DNA of 7,529 nucleotides from Firmicutes bacterium UBA1426 (GTDB lineage: Bacteria > Bacillota > Clostridia > Peptostreptococcales > Anaerovoracaceae). Both the position numbers and the translations under genes were made by a program. Shown in pieces: positions 1-6,276 of this stretch. The stretch lies in the NCBI GenBank assembly GCA_002329675.1, contig DCUA01000226.1, positions 1 to 7,529 on the forward strand, given 5' to 3'. Below the pieces are notes generated by a model. The model ran no database searches. It had not been told where the DNA came from and saw only the letters and a list, made by a program, of their open reading frames with translations. Within the stretch, counting starts at the first letter, position 1. The number at the start of each line of letters is the position of its first letter.

Positions 1-52
1 ACAATCAAGGGAAAGGTAAGCCATAGACCGCCTCTTTTCAGATCCATGGCTT
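1..52. repeat. Tandem hairpin repeat, copy 1
   Basis: First visible copy of a 52-57 bp tandem unit that begins ACAAT and ends CCATGGCTT. Its inverted arms lie at 16-27 and 43-54 and match over 12 bp with one change, at 25 against 45. In minus-strand RNA that change is a G·U wobble; in plus-strand RNA it is an A·C mismatch. The loop (28-42) differs from that of copy 2 while the arms are kept. ACAAT at position 1 equals the joint between the later copies, so another copy may lie left of the window. Function unknown. Confidence 0.8.
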
Positions 53-114
53 ACAATCGAAGGAAATGTAAGGTAAGCCATGGACCGCTTTTTCTTTAAT
101 CCATGGCTTACAAT
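53..114. repeat. Tandem hairpin repeat, copy 2
   Basis: Second copy of the terminal repeat. The arms at 73-84 (GTAAGCCATGGA) and 100-111 (TCCATGGCTTAC) are a perfect 12-bp inverted repeat around a 15-nt loop. Compared with copy 1 the outer arms and the stretch next to the loop (ACCGC) are kept, while the rest of the loop and the linker (58-72) differ in sequence and length. The unit closes with another ACAAT at 110-114. No T-run follows either arm, so it is not a typical terminator. It lies downstream of the operon terminator. Confidence 0.8.
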
Positions 115-174
115 ATAGAGGTAGGAAGGCCCCATGATGTCCGAAATCCGGAATCTGTCCCGGTGCCTGATTTC

Positions 175-218
175 TGAAATAAAAAAACCGGATCAGCATC
201 AGTCTGTCCGGCTTTTTC
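175..218 (-). terminator. Intrinsic terminator of the operon
   Basis: Read on the minus strand, CCGGACAG (211-204) pairs with CTG-A-TCCGG (196-188), giving an 8-bp stem with one bulged A and a 7-nt loop. It is followed at once by seven T residues (187-181) and then ATTTC. It starts about 20 nt after the rplQ stop codon, as expected for the end of the operon. On the plus strand the same stem is followed by CTTTTTC (212-218), so it may also work in the other direction for a converging gene. Confidence 0.88.
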
Positions 219-237
219 GCTTACTTTATATCAGTTC

Positions 238-579
238 TTATACCAACTCCAGGAACACGATCTCAGCATTGTCACCCTGTCTGGGTCCCAGTTTGAGAAT
301 CCTGGTGTAGCCGCCATTTCTCTCGGCATACTTCGGCGCGATCTCATCGAAAAGCTTCTTTACCACATCTTCATCAAAGATGACAGACATGGCTTGTCTC
401 CTCGCATGTAAGTCGCCGCGCTTACCCAGGGTGATCATCTTTTCAGCGATCTTCCTGGCTTCCTTTGCTCTGCAATCGGTGGTGGATATTCTGCCTTCAC
501 GGAGCAGATCGGTAACCAGGTTCCGGAGCACTAGCTTTCTGTGAGCAGTCGGCATACCTAATTTTCTATAGCCCGGCAT
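238..579 (-). CDS. rplQ: 50S ribosomal protein L17
   Basis: Encodes L17 (113 aa), a structural protein of the large ribosomal subunit. The N-terminal stretch [20 protein letters not shown] is the family signature, and the end ([11 protein letters not shown]) is also typical. The length fits the short bacterial form with no C-terminal extension. The ATG at 577-579 is preceded by AGGAGG at 588-593 with 8 nt spacing. The gene follows rpoA after 20 nt and is the last of the cluster: the next thing downstream is the terminator at 175-218. In many Clostridia, ECF transporter ATPase genes or truA come next; here the transcript appears to end instead. Confidence 0.98.
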   Translation of the reverse strand: MPGYRKLGMPTAHRKLVLRNLVTDLLREGRISTTDCRAKEARKIAEKMITLGKRGDLHARRQAMSVIFDEDVVKKLFDEIAPKYAERNGGYTRILKLGPRQGDNAEIVFLELV

Positions 580-599
580 ATGCTTAACCTCCTTATTTC

Positions 600-1550
600 C
601 TATTCGTCACTGGGCTTCAGACTGAGCCCAAGTTCTTCCAGTTTGTTCTTTACTTCATCCAGGGACTTTTTGCCCAGGTTTCTGACCTTCATCATGTCTT
701 CCTCAGTACGGTGAGTCAACTCCTCAACGGTGTTGATGGATGCTCTCTTGAGGCAGTTGAAAGAACGAACAGAAAGTTCAAGTTCTTCGATGGTCATCTC
801 TAAAGCTTTTTCCTTTTGATCTTCTTCCTTCTCAACCAGAATCTCAACTGCATCCATGCTGTCAGTCAGATCGATAAACAGTTTAAGATGTTCCTGCATG
901 ATCTTTGCACCGATGGAAACGCCTTCTTTTGGTGTAATGCTGCCGTCGGTCCAAACCTCCAGAATCAGCTTATCATAGTCAGTGATCTGGCCGACACGAG
1001 TATTCTCTACTACGAAGTTGACTTTCGTCACAGGAGTAAAGATGGAATCCACCGGAATCATTGCTATGGGCATATTATCGTACTTGTTCTGGTCTGCCAA
1101 CACGTAGCCTCTACCTTTGGAAATGTTGATTTCCATGACCAGGGAGGCATTTTCTTCAAGTGTAGCAATGTGCAGATCCTGATTAAATATCTCCAGCCCG
1201 GTATCTGCAATGATATCGCCTGCAACTACTTCCTTGGGGCCAACAGCATTGATTATGACCCTTTTGAAATTCTCGTTGTCAGTGATCCGGACTGCCAATT
1301 TCTTCAGATTGAGTATGATCTCTGTTACGTCTTCTTTTACACCTGGAATGGTGGAAAACTCGTGAAGAATCCCGTCAATTTTAACGGAAGTCACTGCAGC
1401 ACCCGGAAGAGAGCTCAGCAGAATCCTTCTCAGACTGTTTCCCAAAGTAGTTCCATATCCCCGTTCCAAAGGCTCGACTACAAATTTTCCGTAGTCATTT
1501 TGCCCTTCGGGAGACAAGCATTCGATTGTCGGCTTTTCAATTTCTATCAT
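600..1550 (-). CDS. rpoA: DNA-directed RNA polymerase subunit alpha
   Basis: Encodes the alpha subunit (316 aa), whose dimer is the platform for beta and beta' assembly. The N-terminal assembly domain spans about 1-230, with the conserved stretch [18 protein letters not shown] at 33-50. A charged linker rich in E and K follows (about 235-250). The C-terminal domain (about 250-316) keeps the residues known in E. coli for UP-element DNA and activator contacts, here R262, N265, C266, G293, K295, S296 and E299 by alignment. The ATG at 1548-1550 has GGAGGG at 1558-1563, 7 nt upstream. The 72-nt gap before it carries a strong hairpin. The stop is TAG, 20 nt from rplQ. A long antisense reading frame over this gene is a shadow. 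Confidence 0.99.
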   Translation of the reverse strand: MIEIEKPTIECLSPEGQNDYGKFVVEPLERGYGTTLGNSLRRILLSSLPGAAVTSVKIDGILHEFSTIPGVKEDVTEIILNLKKLAVRITDNENFKRVIINAVGPKEVVAGDIIADTGLEIFNQDLHIATLEENASLVMEINISKGRGYVLADQNKYDNMPIAMIPVDSIFTPVTKVNFVVENTRVGQITDYDKLILEVWTDGSITPKEGVSIGAKIMQEHLKLFIDLTDSMDAVEILVEKEEDQKEKALEMTIEELELSVRSFNCLKRASINTVEELTHRTEEDMMKVRNLGKKSLDEVKNKLEELGLSLKPSDE

Positions 1551-1576
1551 TGTAAAACCCTCCTTTTCTCAGATCT

Positions 1577-1613
1577 GTCGTTCCGGAACCCTATAATCAG
1601 GCTCCGGAATGAC
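1577..1613 (-). other. Intercistronic hairpin between rpsD and rpoA
   Basis: GTCGTTCCGGA (1577-1587) and TCCGGAATGAC (1603-1613) are 11-bp inverted arms with one change. Two further C-G pairs (1589-1590 with 1600-1601), reached across a G·U in minus-strand RNA, leave a 9-nt loop. No T-run follows on either strand, so it is not an intrinsic terminator. It sits in the 72-nt rpsD–rpoA gap and ends about 13 nt before the rpoA ribosome binding site. Processing, transcript stability or tuning of rpoA relative to rpsD are possible roles; none is shown. Confidence 0.7.
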
Positions 1614-1622
1614 GCCTTCCAA

Positions 1623-2246
1623 TTACTTCGAGTAGAGCTCAACGATGAGGTGCTCAGCAACAGGAGTATCGATTTCTTCTCTAAGGGGCATTGCTAAAAC
1701 TCTGCCTTCAAGCTTATCCGTATCGACGCTGATCCAAGACGGAGTGCTGATGGACATATCTCTGATTTCTTTAAACTTGGGCGACGAAGCGCTCTTTTCC
1801 TTTACTTTGATCACATCTCCGGCTGATACTTCCAAAGATGGAATGTTCACTTTCTTCCCATTTACAAGGAAATGGTTGTGTGTCACAAGCTGTCTTGCTT
1901 CTTTTCTGGAAGAAGCAAATCCCATGCGGAAGACCACATTGTCCAATCTGGTTTCCAGCATGATCAGCAAGTTCTCACCTGTGAGTCCCTTTTTCTTTGC
2001 TGCTTTATCAAAATAATTGCGGAACTGTGCTTCCAAAACTCCATAGAAGCGCTTTGCCTTCTGCTTTTCACGAAGCTGTAATCCATATTCCGTAACTTTC
2101 GCTCTTCTGTTTTGTCCGTGCTGTCCCGGTGCATAAGCTCTTCTGTCTACTGCGCACTTGGCACTGTAGCATCTTTCACCTTTCAGGAACAGCTTTTGTC
2201 CTTCCCTTCTGCACTGTCTGCAAGAGGGTCCTGTATATCTGGCCAT
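1623..2246 (-). CDS. rpsD: 30S ribosomal protein S4, zinc-binding (C+) form
   Basis: Encodes S4 (207 aa), which nucleates 30S assembly on 16S rRNA and helps form the mRNA entry tunnel. It is the zinc-binding type: C9, C12, C26 and C31 match the four metal ligands known from Thermus thermophilus S4. The S4 RNA-binding domain is at about 98-160 ([20 protein letters not shown]). The ATG at 2244-2246 has a near-perfect ribosome binding site, GGGAGGTG at 2255-2262, 8 nt upstream. It lies 21 nt after rpsK and 72 nt before rpoA. Its place in the alpha cluster is typical of Clostridia and enterobacteria but not of B. subtilis. S4 is a known translational repressor in other bacteria, which makes the rpmJ–rpsM gap of interest. 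Confidence 0.98.
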   Translation of the reverse strand: MARYTGPSCRQCRREGQKLFLKGERCYSAKCAVDRRAYAPGQHGQNRRAKVTEYGLQLREKQKAKRFYGVLEAQFRNYFDKAAKKKGLTGENLLIMLETRLDNVVFRMGFASSRKEARQLVTHNHFLVNGKKVNIPSLEVSAGDVIKVKEKSASSPKFKEIRDMSISTPSWISVDTDKLEGRVLAMPLREEIDTPVAEHLIVELYSK

Positions 2247-2267
2247 TCTATTGACACCTCCCTTTCA

Positions 2268-2666
2268 TTATACTCTTCTTCTCTTCGGCGGTCTGCAACC
2301 GTTGTGGGGAATCGGTGTGATATCCTTGATCATGTTGATCTCAAGTCCTGCAGACTGCAGGGCTCTGATCGCCGCTTCACGACCGGATCCGGGTCCTTTA
2401 ACGTATACTTCCACCGTCTTCAGTCCATGCTCCATAGCAGCTTTTGCTGCTTCCTCTGCTGCCATCTGGGCGGCGTAAGGAGTGGATTTCCTTGATCCCT
2501 TAAATCCAAGAGATCCGGCACTAGACCATGAAAGGGCGTTGCCGCTAAGATCTGTAAGCGTCACCAAAGTATTGTTGAAGCTCGACTGGATGTGGGCTTG
2601 ACCGCGTTCGATGTTCTTACGTTCTCTTCTCTTTGTACGAACAGTCTTTTTTACTTGTTTTGCCAT
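2268..2666 (-). CDS. rpsK: 30S ribosomal protein S11
   Basis: Encodes S11 (132 aa), a platform protein of the small subunit near the E site and the 3' end of 16S rRNA. Family marks include [19 protein letters not shown] near the N-terminus, [15 protein letters not shown] in the middle and the C-terminal [11 protein letters not shown]. The length is normal. The ATG at 2664-2666 is preceded by AAAGGAGG at 2677-2684, and the rpsM stop codon TAA (2682-2684) forms part of that site, so ribosomes ending rpsM stop on the rpsK ribosome binding site. This suggests coupled translation of S13 and S11. Confidence 0.98.
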   Translation of the reverse strand: MAKQVKKTVRTKRRERKNIERGQAHIQSSFNNTLVTLTDLSGNALSWSSAGSLGFKGSRKSTPYAAQMAAEEAAKAAMEHGLKTVEVYVKGPGSGREAAIRALQSAGLEINMIKDITPIPHNGCRPPKRRRV

Positions 2667-2681
2667 CGTTTCGAACCTCCT

Positions 2682-3050
2682 TTACTTTTTCTTTCTGCCC
2701 ACAGTTTTCTTAGGGCCTTTTCTTGTTCTTGCGTTGGTCTTTGTGTTCTGGCCTCTTACCGGGAGACCTCTTCTATGTCTGATTCCTCTATAGCATCCAA
2801 TTTCCATCAACCGCTTAATGTTTAAGGAAACCTCTCTTCTCAGGTCACCTTCAACGTGGTATTCGGAATCGATGATCTTTCTGATTGCACCTACTTCGTC
2901 TTCAGACAGATCCTTTACCCTAACGTCCGGGCTGATACCGGCTTTGCTAAGGATATCATGGGATGTAGTCCTTCCAATGCCGTATATATAGGTAAGTGCG
3001 ATTTCTACTCTTTTGTCTCTTGGTAAGTCGACACCGGCTATACGAGCCAT
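2682..3050 (-). CDS. rpsM: 30S ribosomal protein S13
   Basis: Encodes S13 (122 aa), a head protein of the small subunit that contacts the P-site tRNA and forms bridges to the large subunit. The N-terminus [21 protein letters not shown], the YGIGR motif (helix-two-turn-helix region) and the basic tail ending [11 protein letters not shown] are diagnostic. The length is normal. The ATG at 3048-3050 has AGGAGG at 3060-3065, 9 nt upstream. It follows an unusually long 125-nt gap after rpmJ that holds RNA structure. In enterobacteria the equivalent place is the S4-binding control site of the alpha operon. It is followed by rpsK after 15 nt. Confidence 0.98.
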   Translation of the reverse strand: MARIAGVDLPRDKRVEIALTYIYGIGRTTSHDILSKAGISPDVRVKDLSEDEVGAIRKIIDSEYHVEGDLRREVSLNIKRLMEIGCYRGIRHRRGLPVRGQNTKTNARTRKGPKKTVGRKKK

Positions 3051-3100
3051 ATGCTATTTCCTCCTTCTGATTTTATCATTGAAATATTTGAATGCCTCGT

Positions 3101-3138
3101 CGGTAGTTTCGCTGCCTCCCGGCAGGAAAACACAGCCG
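3101..3138 (-). other. Structured RNA in the rpmJ–rpsM gap
   Basis: The 125-nt gap 3051-3175 contains, on the minus strand, a hairpin CTGCC-GGGA-GGCAG with a GNRA tetraloop. It is extended by a C·C mismatch and GTTTT/GAAAC (the whole spanning 3106-3131), then by CGG/CCG (3136-3138 with 3101-3103) across a small internal loop. The stretch between this hairpin and the rpsM ribosome binding site is A/T-rich. The UUUCCU in its 5' arm could alternatively pair with AGGAAA at 3057-3062, which overlaps that site. No known leader family is recognised with certainty; the position suggests control of rpsM and genes after it. Confidence 0.55.
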
Positions 3139-3175
3139 CTCCAACAAAGACATCACTGACAAATTTGACTGATAC

Positions 3176-3289
3176 TTAGCCCTGGGTCTGCTTGTGCTTC
3201 GGGTTCTGGCAGATAACCATGACTTTTCCGTTTCTCTTGATTACCCTGCATTTTTCGCAAATGGGTTTTACAGAAGCTCTTACTTTCAT
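3176..3289 (-). CDS. rpmJ: 50S ribosomal protein L36
   Basis: Encodes L36 (37 aa), the smallest large-subunit protein, which binds 23S rRNA. The translation begins [14 protein letters not shown] and ends NPKHKQTQG. It is the zinc-binding (C+) form: C11, C14, C27 and H32 form the usual CCCH zinc ribbon. Many bacteria also carry a zinc-free copy for zinc shortage; here only this one is visible. The ATG at 3287-3289 has AGGAGG at 3297-3302, 7 nt upstream. The gene lies 35 nt after infA, with a perfect palindrome in that gap, and is followed by the 125-nt gap before rpsM. Confidence 0.97.
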   Translation of the reverse strand: MKVRASVKPICEKCRVIKRNGKVMVICQNPKHKQTQG

Positions 3290-3305
3290 TTCTTTTCCTC
3301 CTAAC

Positions 3306-3319
3306 TTGCGCATGCGCAA
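3306..3319. other. Perfect 14-bp palindrome between infA and rpmJ
   Basis: TTGCGCATGCGCAA is a perfect palindrome in the 35-nt infA–rpmJ gap, just upstream of the rpmJ ribosome binding site (3297-3302). As RNA it could form a 5-bp stem with a CAUG loop 3 nt before that site. As DNA it could be a dimer-binding site. There is no T-run, so it is not a terminator. Confidence 0.6.
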
Positions 3320-3324
3320 TGGTG

Positions 3325-3543
3325 CTATTTATCTCTCCAAGTGATCCTGCCTCTGGAGAGGTCATAGGGAGATAACTCTACCTTTACTCTGTCCCCGGGC
3401 AAAATCCTGATGAAGTTCATTCTGATTTTTCCGGAAATGTGAGCAAGCACCTCGTAGCCGTTCTCCAACTTCACGATAAACATGGCATTTGGCTGTGCTT
3501 CCAACACAGTACCGAAAACCTCGATAACATCTTTCTTAGCCAT
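3325..3543 (-). CDS. infA: Translation initiation factor IF-1
   Basis: Encodes IF-1 (72 aa), an OB-fold S1-like protein that binds the 30S A site during initiation and acts with IF-2 and IF-3. The family blocks [32 protein letters not shown] and [14 protein letters not shown] are all present. I place the start at ATG 3541-3543 (MAKKDVIEV), with AAGGGGG at 3551-3557, 7 nt upstream. An in-frame GTG at 3547-3549 would lie too close to that site. The length equals the usual 72 aa. Residue 10 is Phe, where most IF-1 proteins have Glu (VEGTV). The gene follows map by 16 nt with no KOW-domain gene between them, unlike many Bacilli. Confidence 0.97.
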   Translation of the reverse strand: MAKKDVIEVFGTVLEAQPNAMFIVKLENGYEVLAHISGKIRMNFIRILPGDRVKVELSPYDLSRGRITWRDK

Positions 3544-3550
3544 AAACACA

Positions 3551-3557
3551 CCCCCTT
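3551..3557 (-). promoter_or_regulatory. Ribosome binding site of infA
   Basis: AAGGGGG on the minus strand, 7 nt before ATG 3541-3543. It fixes that ATG as the start over the in-frame GTG six bases upstream, which would be only 1 nt away. Confidence 0.85.
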
Positions 3558-3559
3558 AA

Positions 3560-4327
3560 CTAGGATTCTTCTATTTCGCTTAGCTTTGTCAACAACAAAG
3601 GTTCATCTTCTGTGATTACCACAGTATTTTCATAATGAGCGGACCGCTTTCCATCTTTTGTCTTAACAGTCCAGTCATCGGACTGCACTTCTACTTGCCA
3701 GTCCCCTTCGTTGACCATAGGCTCGATAGCGAATACCATTCCTGCCGTCAGCCTGGGTCCTCTTGCCGGTATTCCGTAGTTCGGGATCTGGGGGTCTTCA
3801 TGCATCGATTTCCCGATACCGTGTCCCACATAGTCTCTGACTACAGAGAAACCGTTGTTCTCAACATGTTGCTGAATGGCATGGGATATGTCCGAAAGCC
3901 GATAGCCCGGTTTGCAGAACTTCAATCCCTCATAAAAGCTTTCCTCTGTAACGGTGATCAACCGTGCTGCCGCTTCATCGACCCTACCCACCGAGTAGGT
4001 CCTTGCTGCATCACTATAATAGCCTTTGTATATCGTCCCTACGTCCACGCTCACGATGTCTCCTTCACAAAGCCTTCGCTTTTTTGAAGGAATCCCGTGA
4101 ACAACCTCGTCGTTAACGGAGATACAGGCACTTGCCGGAAAACCGTTATAACCTTTAAAAGCAGGGACCATCCTATTCTCAAGGATACTTTGCTCAACAA
4201 AGTCATCCACTTCCTTCGTCGAAACGCCGGATTGTATGATCTTTGAGAGCTCATGGAGAATTCGCGCTGTTACTGCTCCCGCTTCTCTCATGATCTCTAT
4301 CTCATCTACTGACTTAATAATGATCAT
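3560..4327 (-). CDS. map: Type I methionine aminopeptidase
   Basis: Removes the N-terminal Met from new proteins as a dinuclear metal hydrolase acting near the ribosome exit. With the start used here it is 255 aa. The metal ligands align with the E. coli enzyme (offset 2) as D95, D106, H169, E202 and E233, and the substrate histidines as H77 and H176, so it should be active. It has no N-terminal SEC-C-type zinc extension. I choose ATG 4325-4327 (MIIIKSVDEIEIMREAG): AGGTG at 4334-4338 is 6 nt upstream. An in-frame GTG at 4334-4336 overlaps that site and the adk end. The adk stop and this ATG are one base apart (TAATATG), which suggests translational coupling. Confidence 0.96.
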   Translation of the reverse strand: MIIIKSVDEIEIMREAGAVTARILHELSKIIQSGVSTKEVDDFVEQSILENRMVPAFKGYNGFPASACISVNDEVVHGIPSKKRRLCEGDIVSVDVGTIYKGYYSDAARTYSVGRVDEAAARLITVTEESFYEGLKFCKPGYRLSDISHAIQQHVENNGFSVVRDYVGHGIGKSMHEDPQIPNYGIPARGPRLTAGMVFAIEPMVNEGDWQVEVQSDDWTVKTKDGKRSAHYENTVVITEDEPLLLTKLSEIEES

Positions 4328-4328
4328 A

Positions 4329-4976
4329 TTACACACCTAACGCTTCAACAACCAGTTCTAATGTCTCATCCGGTGTGCCTGACCCGTCGATAGCGAGAAG
4401 GTTGCCCGCCTTGCGATAGTACTCAATCAATGGAGCTGTTTGTGACTGATAAACTGCAAAGCGGTTTCTCACCGTCTCTTCTGTGTCATCGGCTCTCTGG
4501 TAGATCTCACCGCCGCAGACGTCACAGATTCCTTCTTGCTTCGGTGGCATGGTGATCACGTGGTAGATCCGGCCACAGGATTTGCAGACCCTTCTGTTGA
4601 TCATTCTCTGCATCAGCAGTTCTTCGTCTGCCACTAAATCGATCACTCTGTCGATTGCGAGGCCGCGGGATTCCAGATATTTATCCAGTTCCTCAGCCTG
4701 ATGGACTGTTCGGGGAAAACCGTCAAGCAGAAAACCCGTTGCGCAGTCATCTTCATCCAATCGATCCGTTACAATATTTATAACGATCTCGTCAGGGACC
4801 AGCTCTCCCTTATCCATATATTTTTTTACACGCATTCCCAACCGGGTGCCTTCTTTAATGTTTCTGCGAAAAACAGAACCTGTGGAAATATGCGGTGCGT
4901 TAAATTTCACGGATAGGGTACTTGCCAGCGTCCCTTTGCCTGCTCCCGGAGGACCTAACAAAATTAGCCTAAACAA
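4329..4976 (-). CDS. adk: Adenylate kinase, zinc-type lid
   Basis: Catalyses ATP + AMP to 2 ADP in the cytoplasm. It has 215 aa, the long form. The P-loop is GPPGAGKGT at 8-16, the AMP-binding part is around 31-37, LLDGFPRT is at 83-90, and the LID domain carries C131, C134, C151 and C154, the structural zinc ligands seen in Gram-positive enzymes. DDTEETVRNR at 163-172 is also conserved. The start must be TTG at 4974-4976: the codon before it is a TAA stop and no ATG fits before the P-loop. AGAGGG at 4986-4991 lies 9 nt upstream. Two residues are unusual: S34 where ISTGD normally has Asp, and L17 where GKGTQ normally has Gln. The gene lies 18 nt after secY. Confidence 0.96.
   Translation of the reverse strand: MFRLILLGPPGAGKGTLASTLSVKFNAPHISTGSVFRRNIKEGTRLGMRVKKYMDKGELVPDEIVINIVTDRLDEDDCATGFLLDGFPRTVHQAEELDKYLESRGLAIDRVIDLVADEELLMQRMINRRVCKSCGRIYHVITMPPKQEGICDVCGGEIYQRADDTEETVRNRFAVYQSQTAPLIEYYRKAGNLLAIDGSGTPDETLELVVEALGV
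4974..4976 (-). promoter_or_regulatory. TTG start codon of adk with AGAGGG binding site
   Basis: The only usable start is TTG; the in-frame codon just upstream is TAA. AGAGGG at 4986-4991 is weaker than the AGGAGG sites of most neighbours. Rare start plus weak site suggests lower translation of adk than of the ribosomal proteins, which would fit an enzyme needed in smaller amounts. Confidence 0.75.
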
Positions 4977-4994
4977 TTATAAATACCCTCTTTC

Positions 4995-6275
4995 CTACTT
5001 TAAGAAACCCTGATAGTTTCGCATTACCATCTGTGTTTCCAATTGCTTCATCGTATCCAGGGCCACGCCTACGGCGATGAGCAGTGAAGTTCCGCCAAAG
5101 CCGATCTGAAGAGCGGTAAACTCCTGGATCAATGTGGGCAGTGTGGCGACCAGAGCCAGGAAAATAGCTCCAACGAAGGTGATTCTGGTCATTACCTTGT
5201 TTAAATATTCAACAGTAGATCTTCCTGGGCGGATACCCGGGATGAATCCACCGTTTGCTTTCATATTATTCGCTACATCCATAGGGTTGAAAGTAACCGA
5301 TGTATAGAAGTAGGTGAAGAATACGATCAGGATTATGTTAAAGATTGCATACACCCAGACACCGGGATTCCCAGCGGGAGACAACCATTTTGTAACAAAA
5401 TCGTTGAATGCTGTGCCAGGGAAAAAGTAGGTCAGGGTCAACGGGAATTGCAGCAGTGAAAGGGAAAAGATGACAGGGATAACACCGGCTTGATTCACCT
5501 TAATGGGAATATGGGTGCTCTGTCCGCCGTACATTTTTCTACCAACCACGCGCTTTGCATATTGCACCGGGATCTTTCTCTGCCCTTGCTGCACCAGGAC
5601 GATTCCTACCACAACGATCAGCGCAAAGATCAGGAACAGTATGATGGACAACAGTCCGACCTCTCCTGCCTTGTACGATAACCACGTATTGTGCACTGCA
5701 CTGGGAGCTCTGGCAATAATACCGCCAAAGATTATCAATGAGATGCCGTTTCCGATGCCGCTTTCGTTGATCTGCTCGCCCAGCCACATGAGGAAGGCAG
5801 TACCTGCCGACAGGACCAGAACGATGACCGTTATGTTGAAAAAGCTCTTATCCGGTACAGCCTGACGGAATAGACCAAGAGTCATCCCGATGGCTTGTAC
5901 GAAAGCCAGAACAACGGTCAGATAACGAGTATATTGTGCAATTTTCTTCTTTCCCTCGGTACCTTCCTTTGCCAGCGCCTCCAGTCTGGGGATGGCAATG
6001 GTCAAAAGCTGAAGGATGATTGATGCTGTGATGTATGGGGTGATGCTCAGGGCAAAGATCGTAAAGTTGCTGAATGCTCCTCCGGAAAAGAGGTCAAACA
6101 GACTCAACAGTCCAAGATCCCCTGAGAATACATCCTCCAAAATCGCTCTATCGATGCCGGGAACGGGAATGTTGGAACCCAGCCGGAATACGAGTAACAT
6201 CAAAAGTGTGAAGATGATCTTCTTTCTGATGTCGGCGATCTTCCAGGCGCGGGCAACTGTCCGAAGCATTTCCAT
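4995..6275 (-). CDS. secY: Preprotein translocase subunit SecY
   Basis: Encodes the ten-helix membrane channel (426 aa) of the Sec system, which with SecE/SecG and SecA exports proteins and with SRP inserts membrane proteins. The first membrane segment is about 18-37, with the plug region near 57-70 (LFDLFSGGAFSNF). LGEQINESGIGNGIS at 165-179 and QGQRKIPVQYAKR at 230-242 are conserved loops. FIPGIRPG at 344-351 lies in the cytosolic loop used by SecA and ribosomes, with R349 matching the key Arg. The C-terminus (MVMRNYQGFLK) is typical. The ATG at 6273-6275 is preferred over an in-frame ATG at 6267-6269 because AGGTG at 6283-6287 is 7 nt from the first. The junction with rplO is TAATATG, a one-base gap. 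Confidence 0.98.
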   Translation of the reverse strand: MEMLRTVARAWKIADIRKKIIFTLLMLLVFRLGSNIPVPGIDRAILEDVFSGDLGLLSLFDLFSGGAFSNFTIFALSITPYITASIILQLLTIAIPRLEALAKEGTEGKKKIAQYTRYLTVVLAFVQAIGMTLGLFRQAVPDKSFFNITVIVLVLSAGTAFLMWLGEQINESGIGNGISLIIFGGIIARAPSAVHNTWLSYKAGEVGLLSIILFLIFALIVVVGIVLVQQGQRKIPVQYAKRVVGRKMYGGQSTHIPIKVNQAGVIPVIFSLSLLQFPLTLTYFFPGTAFNDFVTKWLSPAGNPGVWVYAIFNIILIVFFTYFYTSVTFNPMDVANNMKANGGFIPGIRPGRSTVEYLNKVMTRITFVGAIFLALVATLPTLIQEFTALQIGFGGTSLLIAVGVALDTMKQLETQMVMRNYQGFLK

Positions 6276-6276
6276 A

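Noticed and set aside
46..99. 17-codon plus-strand frame beginning in the repeat arm (MAYNRRK...)
   Set aside because: It is very short, has no ribosome binding site and is made from repeat sequence; the next copy of the same start stops after five codons.
1..114. CRISPR array
   Set aside because: Only two units, the supposed spacers resemble each other, and the conserved part is a long hairpin with a variable loop.
143..174. Weak inverted pairs GAAATC/GATTTC and CCGG/CCGG
   Set aside because: The pairs are separated by an asymmetric loop and have no T-run; the fold is too weak to call, though it could be a decayed repeat copy.
1592..1597. Plus-strand TATAAT, a perfect -10 box
   Set aside because: There is no TTGACA-like -35 about 17 bp upstream, it lies in the loop of the rpsD–rpoA hairpin, and no plus-strand gene follows.
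816..1697. A 293-residue plus-strand open frame
   Set aside because: It lies antisense to rpoA and the end of rpsD, has no family signature and looks like a frame shadow of a conserved gene.
3073..3151. Small frame in the rpmJ–rpsM gap (ATG, 25 codons, TGA)
   Set aside because: It has no ribosome binding site and no recognisable product. A second frame ending near 3057 reads protein-like (DEAFKYFNDKIRRRK) but has no start codon.
3153..3365. 70-residue minus-strand frame across rpmJ
   Set aside because: It is the wrong frame over the real 37-aa rpmJ (3176-3289) and the infA end.
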